Below are positions 1 through 5,413 of a stretch of DNA of 5,724 nucleotides, piece by piece (position 1 is the stretch's first letter; every line of letters starts with the position of its first letter). The stretch covers positions 1 through 5,724 of the forward strand of contig JARCMB010000482.1 in NCBI GenBank assembly GCA_030248825.1, given 5' to 3'. The DNA is from Pseudanabaenaceae cyanobacterium MP8IB2.15. Lineage in GTDB: Bacteria > Cyanobacteriota > Cyanobacteriia > Pseudanabaenales > Pseudanabaenaceae. The notes beneath the pieces are model-generated. The model saw only the letters and a list, made by a program, of their open reading frames with translations. It was not told the origin of the DNA and ran no database searches. The position numbers and the translations under genes were made by a program.

Positions 1-969
1 ATATCGTAACTTTGCCAAATTGAAGTTGGTGCCGACCCCACCGAAGTCCAACCCAAAAGTATCAAAGCCAATGTTGCCAGCATCACCCACTGGGGCTGCA
101 CCCAAGATATTCCCTGCCGTACCGCCACCATTGCCTGCTTCTAGTCGGGTAATCAGCAGATCGCTACCTGTAAAACTAGTGTTGAAGTCCAGCCGTACAC
201 GAGCATTAACCGTTGTATTGACATTACCAGAGTCGATCGACCCCGCCGTTCTGCCATTTCCCGAACCGTTGGTGTTAGAGGCGAAGAATTGCCCCCCATT
301 ACCAAAAGCGCCTGAAAGAGCGATCACCGCTTGCCCAGAAAGTTTCGTAGTGGTCGAAAATTGCTGTGCTTCGATCCGCGCAGTCTTATTTTCTAGGGCA
401 TCAACCCGACCTTTAAGTGTCGCTAACTCAGCCGCAAACTCTTCTTGTAGACGTTGCAAAGCTGCTAAATCTTCTTTACTGACCTTATCGGCTAAACCAG
501 TAGAAATTAATTCATTCATCTTGTCGAGACAAGCATTTAAACCCGCCGCAAATTCGTAACGACTGAGGGCGCGATTGCCGCGAAAAGTTCGATCGGGATA
601 ACCTGCGATGCATCCATAACGTTCGACCAGCGACTGTAAAGCCGTGAATGCCCAATCGGTTGGCTGCACATCGCTAAGCTGTGAAACCGAAGTTACACCT
701 TGAACTAGAGTTCTATCAGTACTGAGATTTTGGCGAATCTGGCTAACCTTAGTGATATCAGACACTGGCACAGAGTCGATTGGACTGACGTTAGGATTTG
801 AATTTACTAGCTGCGATGGCGATCGAACAATCGGATTAGCAGAGTCTGGATTTACCACACCAGAATCAGGGCTAGCCATAGCAGGACTCGCTCCAGCGAT
901 CGCCGCAATCGCTAACGCACTAAAACTAGCAACAAAATTTGTTTCTAAATTTACTTTTATATTTCTCAT
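1..969 (-). CDS. Iron uptake porin (SLH + OprB-like), N-terminal part, runs off left edge
   Basis: This is the first 323 codons of an outer-membrane porin read on the minus strand; the rest lies beyond position 1. Seen: a signal peptide with hydrophobic residues about 12-28 and probable cleavage after Ala-Met-Ala (30-32). A Ser/Pro/Asn-rich linker follows (33-95), then one SLH domain at about 98-151 (DVQPTDWAF, RYGCIAGYPDRTFRG, ALSRYEFAAGLNACLDK). A predicted coiled coil spans about 164-202, and the barrel begins near 204 (FSTTTKLSGQAVIALSGAFG), with Gly/Asn-rich strands continuing to the edge. Known of the family: these cyanobacterial porins (Synechocystis Slr1841/Slr1908, Som proteins) anchor to peptidoglycan-linked polysaccharide through the SLH domain and pass ions, including iron; full length is usually about 500-600 residues, so 40% or more is missing. 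The start is chosen because it gives the signal peptide and has GGAG seven bases upstream. Substrate specificity is inferred from the family. Confidence 0.95.
   Translation of the reverse strand, partial: MRNIKVNLETNFVASFSALAIAAIAGASPAMASPDSGVVNPDSANPIVRSPSQLVNSNPNVSPIDSVPVSDITKVSQIRQNLSTDRTLVQGVTSVSQLSDVQPTDWAFTALQSLVERYGCIAGYPDRTFRGNRALSRYEFAAGLNACLDKMNELISTGLADKVSKEDLAALQRLQEEFAAELATLKGRVDALENKTARIEAQQFSTTTKLSGQAVIALSGAFGNGGQFFASNTNGSGNGRTAGSIDSGNVNTTVNARVRLDFNTSFTGSDLLITRLEAGNGGGTAGNILGAAPVGDAGNIGFDTFGLDFGGVGTNFNLAKLRY
896..903. repeat. HIP1 octamer GCGATCGC in the porin signal peptide region
   Basis: An exact copy of the highly iterated palindrome typical of cyanobacterial genomes, here within codons of the signal peptide. 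Two further exact copies are at 1971-1978 and 3758-3765. Confidence 0.9.
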
Positions 970-976
970 CGTCTCA

Positions 977-980
977 CTCC
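977..980 (-). promoter_or_regulatory. Ribosome binding site of the porin gene
   Basis: On the minus strand GGAG ends seven bases before the ATG at 969-967. It supports that start codon, which also yields a proper signal peptide. Several other starts in this window (HEAT protein, membrane protein, oxidoreductase, glycosyltransferase) have no comparable motif. Confidence 0.6.
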
Positions 981-1008
981 ACACTTTCCGATCTATCAAG
1001 CTATTACT

Positions 1009-1038
1009 AGCATAAGCTCTCAGTAGTTAAATTTGCAA
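1009..1038 (-). promoter_or_regulatory. Possible sigma-70-type promoter of the porin gene
   Basis: On the minus strand TTGCAA (1038-1033) and TATGCT (1014-1009) lie 18 bases apart, each matching four of six consensus positions. The -10 hexamer sits about 40 bases upstream of the porin start codon. The -35 hexamer overlaps one copy of an AAATTTGC direct repeat (1029-1036 and 1044-1051) that could be an operator. No clear Fur box was found. This is read by eye from consensus similarity only. Confidence 0.3.
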
Positions 1039-1118
1039 CCCCAAAATTTGCCCAAATCCTTGCTAATTCAAGACAAGCAGAAAATTGTTGGCAAAGTAAG
1101 TAATCGGTAAATTTGTCA

Positions 1119-1124
1119 TATAAT
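1119..1124 (+). promoter_or_regulatory. Possible -10 element of the HEAT-repeat gene
   Basis: A perfect TATAAT lies 32 bases before the start codon at 1157, inside a very AT-rich stretch (about 1107-1156). No good -35 hexamer stands 16-18 bases upstream; the nearest, TTGGCA at 1088-1093, is 25 bases away. If used, it gives a short leader of roughly 25 bases. In such AT-rich DNA a chance match is possible. Confidence 0.35.
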
Positions 1125-1156
1125 CATAAATATATTAAGTTATGTAACAAAAAATT

Positions 1157-1837
1157 ATGGATACGAGTTTAGCTGATGTGGCAAACCAATTGGCAAGTGA
1201 TAATTCGCGCGATCGACTCCTAGCACTGGTATCTCTGCGAAACTTTTCACCAGAAGAAGCTGTGCCTTTGATCCTGAAATTGATTGACGATGATAATTTG
1301 CAAATTCGATCGATGGCAGTATTTGCTTTGGGGATCAAACCAACTGAAGCTTGTTTTCCTGCCTTGCAGAAAATCCTTGAAGCTGAGACTGACTATGGGA
1401 TTCGGGCAGATGCAGCTGGAGCAATGGGTTACCTCAAAGATCCCAGAGCGTTTGAGCCACTGATGCGGGCTTTTTATGAGGATACAGAATGGTTGGTGCG
1501 CTTTAGTGCCGCAGTATCGTTGGGCAATCTCGGTGATCCGCGTGCCTATGATGCTCTGATCGGGGCTTTGAAAATGCCAGAAGCCCTTTTACATCAAGCT
1601 GCGATCTCGGCTTTAGGCGAAATTGGCGATCTGCGTGCCGTCGATCATATTCTCGCATTTGCCCAGTCTGATGATTGGCTCACCCGTCAGAGGTTAGTGG
1701 AAGCTCTGGGTCATTTGCCTTGCCCCAAAAGCATGTCGGCATTGATCTATTTAATCAAAGATCCACATCCTCAAGTTTCCGATGCTGCCCAATTTTCGAT
1801 CGATCGATTGGATCAAATCAAAGTTATCCCAGATTAG
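1157..1837 (+). CDS. HEAT-repeat protein, NblB/CpcE-related superfamily
   Basis: A 226-residue protein built almost wholly of HEAT repeats, about six or seven helical pairs at roughly 18-43, 48-75, 80-107, 112-138, 143-170, 175-201 and a last partial one to 219. The recurring pattern is visible: IRADAAGAMGYLKDPRAFEPL, VRFSAAVSLGNLGDPRAYDAL, LHQAAISALGEIGDLRAVDHI. There is no signal peptide or membrane segment, so it is probably cytosolic. Known: cyanobacterial HEAT proteins of this size include NblB, which acts in phycobilisome degradation, and the CpcE/CpcF-type bilin lyases; most others are uncharacterised scaffolds. It does not match my memory of the NblB N-terminus closely, so no symbol is given. 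The ATG has no Shine-Dalgarno motif but follows a TATAAT at 1119-1124. It is transcribed divergently from the porin. Two in-frame stop codons (1835 and 1841) end it. The fold is secure; the function is not. Confidence 0.9.
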   Translation: MDTSLADVANQLASDNSRDRLLALVSLRNFSPEEAVPLILKLIDDDNLQIRSMAVFALGIKPTEACFPALQKILEAETDYGIRADAAGAMGYLKDPRAFEPLMRAFYEDTEWLVRFSAAVSLGNLGDPRAYDALIGALKMPEALLHQAAISALGEIGDLRAVDHILAFAQSDDWLTRQRLVEALGHLPCPKSMSALIYLIKDPHPQVSDAAQFSIDRLDQIKVIPD

Positions 1838-1925
1838 CAATAGCTTAGATCGCGTGACTAGATGAGCTGTAGAGTAATGATAGTGAAATCAATTTTTCTC
1901 TAGATTTTATTTAAAGTTTTAATTT

Positions 1926-2129
1926 ATGTACGTTAAAGGTCAGTTATTTCTTGGCTTGTCGATCGTGGCGGCGATCGCATTCGTCGGCTGCATATTCGAG
2001 CTATCTTCGGGCGAACCAGAGTTAGGGAAAATTCCGACTCTGATGATTTTAGGAGCCAGTTTACCGCTATCGATTTTTAGCTTTTTTCAAGCCGTTAAAT
2101 TGGCTAGAGCCTCGAATGATGCTAGTTAA
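1926..2129 (+). CDS. Small two-helix membrane protein of unknown function
   Basis: A 67-residue protein that I do not recognise. Two hydrophobic segments are visible, about residues 7-24 and 37-59, joined by a short acidic, Ser/Gly-rich loop (ELSSGEPELGK). The end is Lys/Arg-containing (VKLARASND). Lys4 before the first helix and Lys58/Arg61 after the second suggest both termini face the cytoplasm, with the loop outside or in the lumen. Cys22 within FVGC is a poor lipobox because Phe sits at -3 and a second helix follows. An exact HIP1 octamer (1971-1978) lies within it, as is common in cyanobacterial coding DNA. There is no Shine-Dalgarno motif upstream. Only 38 bases separate it from the oxidoreductase gene, so the two may be co-transcribed. 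The hydrophobic pattern and uninterrupted frame argue for a real gene, but length alone would not. Confidence 0.7.
   Translation: MYVKGQLFLGLSIVAAIAFVGCIFELSSGEPELGKIPTLMILGASLPLSIFSFFQAVKLARASNDAS
1971..1978. repeat. HIP1 octamer GCGATCGC in the small membrane protein gene
   Basis: Exact palindromic octamer encoding Ala-Ile-Ala within the first predicted membrane helix. A related CGATCG is only a few bases upstream (1960-1965). Confidence 0.9.
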
Positions 2130-2152
2130 TTGCTAGTTGCCAATAGCCAATA
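2120..2152 (+). repeat. Short direct repeats across the stop codon of the small membrane protein gene
   Basis: TGCTAGTT occurs at 2120-2127 and again at 2131-2138, eleven bases apart; the TAA stop (2127-2129) begins at the last base of the first copy. Immediately after come two exact heptamers GCCAATA (2139-2145, 2146-2152). Heptameric tandem repeats (STRR elements) are known between genes of many cyanobacteria, and this may be a minimal example. Confidence 0.5.
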
Positions 2153-2167
2153 TCTGACTGAATAATT

Positions 2168-3328
2168 ATGAAAACTTACGACTGGATCGTTGTCGGTGGC
2201 GGCATTACAGGTACAGCATTGAGCTATGAATTGAGTCAGGTTGGCTTTTCTGTCCTGTTGTTAGAGCAGGATCGGATCGCGCAAAATGCTACTCGTTATA
2301 GCTATGGCGGTATTCCCTACTGGTCGGGCACTTCGATCTCCACTCAACAACTTTGTGCTGAGGGGATTGCGCGCCAAAGGCAATTACCCGATGAGCTAGA
2401 TGCCAATACCGAGTTCCGCCAACTGGATTTATTGCTAACGATCGAACTCGATCGAGATCCGAAAGAAATTGCCGATCTCTACCACAAATGTCTGATTCCC
2501 CTGACCTCGATCGATCCTGCCACAGCCTGCGAGTTAGAACCATTACTCAACCCTGATTCGATCGCGGGCGCACTCACTGTATCTCATGCTCATGTTAATG
2601 CTCAACTGCTGACACAGGCTTACCATGCCGCTTTCATTCGTGCAGGTGGCGAAAGTCAAAACGTCCGAGTCGAGCAAATATCTCAAGGCAGTGTGAGAAG
2701 CGATCGAGGCGAGACTTTTGCTGGACAAAATATTGCCGTTTGTGCGGGAGGGCTGAGTCGATCGCTGCTGAAACGATCGGGGATTGATGCCAGAATTTAC
2801 TTCACCCACGCTGAAGTGATTGAAACCGCACCGACCGACCTGAAATTACGCACGATCGTGATGCCTGCTGATATGCAAAGGTTTCAACTAGAATCTGAGG
2901 CTAGTGCAGTTGGAGTCGATCGACTCTGGGATGCTCCAAGCAGCGAACTTATGCCGCCATCGATCGATCCAGGTGCGATTCAATTTTTCGATCGAACCAT
3001 GAGGCTAGGTCAATTTAGTCGATTACTTACCGATCCATATGCCAAGATTGATGCCAAGCAAAGTGAACTCGAAATTCGCGCTAAAATTGGCAAACTCTTA
3101 CCCTCTCTAGCCACACTTCCAGGCACATGGCATCATTGCTTGGTTGCTTTCAGTCATGACTCACTTCCTTCGATCGGCACACTCCCAGAATCTGAAAACC
3201 TCTACCTGTTCTCAGGCTTTACCAGTCCTATGGTATTTGTCCCACCTCTAGCAAAACGATTTGCGACTTCCTTAGTCGGAACCCGTGACGAGATCATTCC
3301 CCAATTCTCACCCCAGAGATTTGCTTGA
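2168..3328 (+). CDS. FAD-dependent oxidoreductase, DAO (glycine/D-amino-acid oxidase) family
   Basis: A 386-residue soluble flavoprotein. The N-terminus has the Rossmann dinucleotide-binding motif: strand DWIVVGGGITG with Gly10, Gly12 and Gly15, and the ribose-binding acid Glu33 at the end of the second strand (VLLLEQD). A conserved-looking segment TRYSYGGIPYWSGTS follows. Mid-protein HVNAQLLTQAYHAAFIRAGGE and the strand NIAVCAGGLSRSLL (about residues 188-201) are typical of the DAO fold, where the substrate domain is interleaved with the FAD domain. The C-terminal FAD-contact region reads DSLPSIG (331-337) and ENLYLFSGFTSP (343-354). Length fits the family (about 370-420). Family members oxidise amines or amino acids such as glycine, sarcosine or D-amino acids using FAD; the substrate cannot be told from sequence. 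There is no Shine-Dalgarno motif; the start is set by the Rossmann strand beginning at residue 5. It lies 38 bases after the small membrane protein gene. Confidence 0.92.
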   Translation: MKTYDWIVVGGGITGTALSYELSQVGFSVLLLEQDRIAQNATRYSYGGIPYWSGTSISTQQLCAEGIARQRQLPDELDANTEFRQLDLLLTIELDRDPKEIADLYHKCLIPLTSIDPATACELEPLLNPDSIAGALTVSHAHVNAQLLTQAYHAAFIRAGGESQNVRVEQISQGSVRSDRGETFAGQNIAVCAGGLSRSLLKRSGIDARIYFTHAEVIETAPTDLKLRTIVMPADMQRFQLESEASAVGVDRLWDAPSSELMPPSIDPGAIQFFDRTMRLGQFSRLLTDPYAKIDAKQSELEIRAKIGKLLPSLATLPGTWHHCLVAFSHDSLPSIGTLPESENLYLFSGFTSPMVFVPPLAKRFATSLVGTRDEIIPQFSPQRFA

Positions 3329-3341
3329 GGTTTACTTGAAA
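3320..3341 (+). repeat. Degenerate 11-bp repeat across the oxidoreductase stop codon
   Basis: TTTGCTTGAGG (3320-3330) is followed directly by TTTACTTGAAA (3331-3341), eight of eleven positions identical, and then TTTAC again at 3342. The TGA stop (3326-3328) is within the first unit and a second TGA stands at the same place in the second unit. The similarity is weak enough to be chance; it is listed because stronger cases end the next two genes. Confidence 0.25.
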
Positions 3342-3497
3342 TTTACCGATACCTGCCGACGAAATCAAATCTTAGGCTGCTAGAATTTGCTAATCTGTTA
3401 CTGGCGTTATCAAGACAGAATTTCGAGCAAAGACGCTAATGTATCCGCCAATGTACTTTTGTCGCAATACAAACTTAGACATAACGCCCCATCAGTC

Positions 3498-3503
3498 AGG
3501 AGG
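3498..3503 (+). promoter_or_regulatory. Strong Shine-Dalgarno sequence of the pentapeptide-repeat gene
   Basis: AGGAGG ends five bases before the ATG at 3509, a full match to the anti-Shine-Dalgarno sequence at near-optimal distance. It is the strongest ribosome binding site in the window and fixes this start. It suggests more efficient initiation than for the neighbouring genes, which lack the motif. Confidence 0.85.
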
Positions 3504-3508
3504 GATTT

Positions 3509-4465
3509 ATGTCAAATAGTGAGCAAATCGCCCTTTTGACGCATAGAGTAAGTACCTGGAACAAGTGGCGAGCCAGAAATAATCGTTTGCAGATCGATAT
3601 CAGTGAAGCCGATCTAAGCGGTGCTGTCTTGCTTGAAGCCGATCTAAGTAAAGCTAACCTCAAAGGGATTAATCTGAGTAAGGCTGTGTTGATCAGGGCT
3701 TACCTCTCAGGCAGCAATCTCACCAATGCCAACCTTAGTGGCGCAAATCTCAGTGCCGCGATCGCAAATTGTGCCTATTTTAATGATGCTGACCTCAGCA
3801 AAGCCAACTTAATTTTGATCAATCTTAGCGAGTCATATCTAATTGGCACTGACCTCAGCGAGACGAATTTGACAGGAGCGATTATGAGTGGAGCCGATCT
3901 GATTAAAGCCAAGCTCAAAGGATCGAACATGAGTGAGTCATATTTAAGTATGGCCGATTTAAGCGGAGCGGATTTAAGTGGAGCAAATCTCAGCGAATCT
4001 TATGCGATCGGGGCTAATTTTAGTGGCGCAGATTTAACTAGAGCTAATTTAAGTGGGACAAACTTCAGTAAAGCTAACTTTAGTAATGCTACGCTCAAAG
4101 ATACCAAGCTCAGGGAAGCAGACTTGACAGGGACAAACCTAATCGGGGCAGATTTTACTGGCGCGACGCTCAAAGGAGCTAACCTGATCGGGGCAAAAAT
4201 GATCGGGGCTAACCTGAGTAAGACTAACATCAGCCGAACTAACCTAAGTGGAGTAGGATTGATAGAAGTTAATCTGACGAGTGCAAATCTGAACGGAGCT
4301 GACTTAATTGGAGCCGATCTGAGCCGTTCCGATCTCAGTTATGCCAATTTCAGCAATGCCAAGCTGATCTGGGCTGATTTAAGCGGTGCAATTCTAACAG
4401 GAGCTAATTTTGACGGTGCAACACTCCAAGGAGCGGTGATGCCTGATGGCACTACTCACAGTTAG
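3509..4465 (+). CDS. Pentapeptide-repeat protein, single long right-handed beta-helix
   Basis: A 318-residue protein made almost entirely of pentapeptide repeats of the A(D/N)LSG type. A short N-terminal cap comes first, including Trp17-Asn-Lys-Trp20-Arg, a segment often seen ahead of such repeats in cyanobacteria. The central hydrophobic residue then recurs at every fifth position from Ile31 to Met311 with no break in register: Leu, Phe, Met or Ile at all but two of 57 positions, which are Ala86 and Ala166. The i-2 residue is mostly Ala, with Ser or Thr in places. This predicts a square, right-handed quadrilateral beta-helix of about 14 coils (20 residues per coil), ending in MPDGTTHS, a common closing motif. 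No signal peptide, membrane segment, kinase, TIR or protease domain is present. Function is unknown; the few characterised relatives (Qnr/MfpA) mimic DNA and bind gyrase, but they are shorter, have loops and use Phe more, so that role is not assumed. The strong ribosome binding site at 3498-3503 sets the start. Confidence 0.95.
   Translation: MSNSEQIALLTHRVSTWNKWRARNNRLQIDISEADLSGAVLLEADLSKANLKGINLSKAVLIRAYLSGSNLTNANLSGANLSAAIANCAYFNDADLSKANLILINLSESYLIGTDLSETNLTGAIMSGADLIKAKLKGSNMSESYLSMADLSGADLSGANLSESYAIGANFSGADLTRANLSGTNFSKANFSNATLKDTKLREADLTGTNLIGADFTGATLKGANLIGAKMIGANLSKTNISRTNLSGVGLIEVNLTSANLNGADLIGADLSRSDLSYANFSNAKLIWADLSGAILTGANFDGATLQGAVMPDGTTHS
3758..3765. repeat. HIP1 octamer GCGATCGC in the pentapeptide gene
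   Basis: Exact palindromic octamer that overlaps the codons for Ala84-Ile85-Ala86. Ala86 is one of only two positions where the central hydrophobic residue of a repeat is replaced by Ala; the other, Ala166, is likewise followed by a CGATCG core (near 4004). Confidence 0.9.
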
Positions 4466-4493
4466 ATCTCACAGCTAGATCTCACAGTTAGAT
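4455..4493 (+). repeat. Three tandem 13-bp repeats spanning the pentapeptide gene stop
   Basis: CTCACAGTTAGAT occurs at 4455-4467, 4468-4480 and 4481-4493, directly abutting; the middle copy has one change (C for T at its eighth base). The first copy encodes the last codons and supplies the TAG stop (4463-4465). Because 13 is not a multiple of three, the TAGs of the three copies fall in three different frames, so all plus-strand frames are closed. It looks like a recent tandem duplication, by slippage or as a minisatellite. Confidence 0.9.
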
Positions 4494-4538
4494 CCTAAAT
4501 CGATTTTCGTTATCTTAATATCTGCTCATTTAACTGAT

Positions 4539-5390
4539 ATGGATGTCAGCATCATCATTCCCACATACAACGGCGGCGAATTACTCAAAAAAACGCTCAA
4601 AGCAATATTTGCCCAAGAGACTACTAAATCTTTTGAAGTTGTGATCATTGATTCTGGCTCCAATCAAGATCCTAAGCAATTACTTGAAGAGTTTTCGATC
4701 GAATTATTTGAGATCCCCAATCACGAATTCAATCACGGTTTAACCCGCGATCGAGCTGCCGAAAAATCATCAGGCGAGTTTCTCGTTTTCATCAATCAAG
4801 ATGCTGAACCTGGCGATCGTCAATGGTTAGACTTAATGCTAGCTCCATTTGTAGATCGGCATGTGGTCGCAGTCCAAGGTGAAATTAGAGAACGTCATGA
4901 CATGCGACGGTTCTTTTGGGATTCTTGTGGTGAGACTTTCTACTTTACCTCAGAGTCAAAAAACTGGATTAGCCATCACTTTAATATGGGGTTTTCCACC
5001 GTTAATGCCGCAATCAGGAGATCTAAATGGCAGCAACATCCCTTCGGCAAAATAGATATCTTTGAGGATAAGGGATTCCAACGAGAAGTACATCTCAACG
5101 GCAATGAGATTGTCTACTCAGATGGATTTGTCTACCATACGCATGACTATACTTACGATCAACTCAGGCGCAGATGCCAAGATGAAGGCTATGGCTGGAA
5201 ACTGGTAGGAGAGAATTATGCCCTATGGCAAGCGATCGAAGATACTTTCATCCTCAAGAACTATACAAAACTGGCGCGTGGCATTCTCAAGGGTAAAGTC
5301 AAACGCTGGTCAGAAGTTCTATTCCCATTGCTCAGACCTCTTTGGGTCTATAAAGGAAACCATTTTAATCAAGGGTTACTGAAGAAATAA
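4539..5390 (+). CDS. Family 2 glycosyltransferase, rhamnosyltransferase-like
   Basis: A 283-residue GT-A fold glycosyltransferase. The N-terminus begins at once with the nucleotide-sugar binding strand VSIIIPTYNGGELLKKTLKA (residues 3-22), then FEVVIIDSGSNQD (32-44) carries the second nucleotide-binding acid. FNHGLTRDRAAEKSSGEFLVF (64-84) leads into Asn86-Gln-Asp88-Ala, which takes the place of the metal-binding DXD motif. FFWDSCGETFYF (125-136) and NMGFSTVNAAIRRSKW (149-164) shape the acceptor site; Glu176-Asp177 (IFEDKGF) is the probable catalytic base region. YHTHDYTYDQLRRRCQDEGYGW (199-220) is typical of rhamnosyltransferase-like members. Length matches that group (about 280-310). The likely role is transfer of a deoxyhexose from a dTDP-sugar during cell-surface polysaccharide assembly at the cytoplasmic face of the membrane; the sugar is inferred from resemblance only. 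No Shine-Dalgarno motif is seen. The start is fixed by the first beta strand at residue 3. Confidence 0.92.
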   Translation: MDVSIIIPTYNGGELLKKTLKAIFAQETTKSFEVVIIDSGSNQDPKQLLEEFSIELFEIPNHEFNHGLTRDRAAEKSSGEFLVFINQDAEPGDRQWLDLMLAPFVDRHVVAVQGEIRERHDMRRFFWDSCGETFYFTSESKNWISHHFNMGFSTVNAAIRRSKWQQHPFGKIDIFEDKGFQREVHLNGNEIVYSDGFVYHTHDYTYDQLRRRCQDEGYGWKLVGENYALWQAIEDTFILKNYTKLARGILKGKVKRWSEVLFPLLRPLWVYKGNHFNQGLLKK

Positions 5391-5413
5391 CTGATGAAAT
5401 AACTGAAGAAAAT
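5378..5413 (+). repeat. About three tandem 12-bp repeats spanning the glycosyltransferase stop
   Basis: ACTGAAGAAATA (5378-5389) is followed by ACTGATGAAATA (5390-5401) and ACTGAAGAAAAT (5402-5413). The second copy differs from the first by one base and the third by two at its end. The TAA stop (5388-5390) straddles the first junction, and since the period is twelve a second TAA (5400-5402) falls in the same frame. The sequence is unrelated to the 13-bp repeat that ends the preceding gene. Confidence 0.85.

Noticed and set aside
20..559. Plus-strand open frame of 179 codons
   Set aside because: It is the antisense of the porin gene; its Pro/Ser/Ala-rich translation has no domain, while the minus strand gives a clear SLH domain and barrel.
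752..1015. Plus-strand open frame of 87 codons
   Set aside because: It overlaps the porin signal peptide and linker on the opposite strand and reaches into the divergent promoter region; no family resemblance.
1135..1338. Minus-strand open frame of 67 codons
   Set aside because: Antisense to the start of the HEAT-repeat gene, with no recognisable features.
1983..1994. Possible lipobox FVGC in the small membrane protein
   Set aside because: Phe at -3 is unusual and a second hydrophobic helix follows, so a two-helix membrane protein fits better than a lipoprotein.
2289..2809. Two minus-strand open frames (2289-2543 and 2543-2809)
   Set aside because: Both lie antisense within the oxidoreductase gene, whose motifs are continuous across the region; abundant CGATCG palindromes help keep antisense frames open.
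3403..3488. Inverted repeat GGCGTTAT / ATAACGCC with a 70-base loop before the pentapeptide gene
   Set aside because: Eight-base arms far apart are expected by chance at appreciable frequency in a region this size, and no T-run or regulatory motif accompanies them.
4000..4230. Minus-strand open frame of 76 codons with hydrophobic repeats
   Set aside because: It is the mirror of the pentapeptide repeat; the periodic Leu/Ala/Pro pattern follows from the sense-strand repeat.
3509..4465. Qnr/MfpA-type gyrase-protecting pentapeptide protein
   Set aside because: The protein is much longer, is dominated by Leu at the central position, and shows none of the loop interruptions of Qnr; cyanobacteria carry many uncharacterised pentapeptide proteins.
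4861..5055. Plus-strand open frame of 64 codons in another frame
   Set aside because: It lies wholly inside the glycosyltransferase gene, whose motifs occupy the main frame here.
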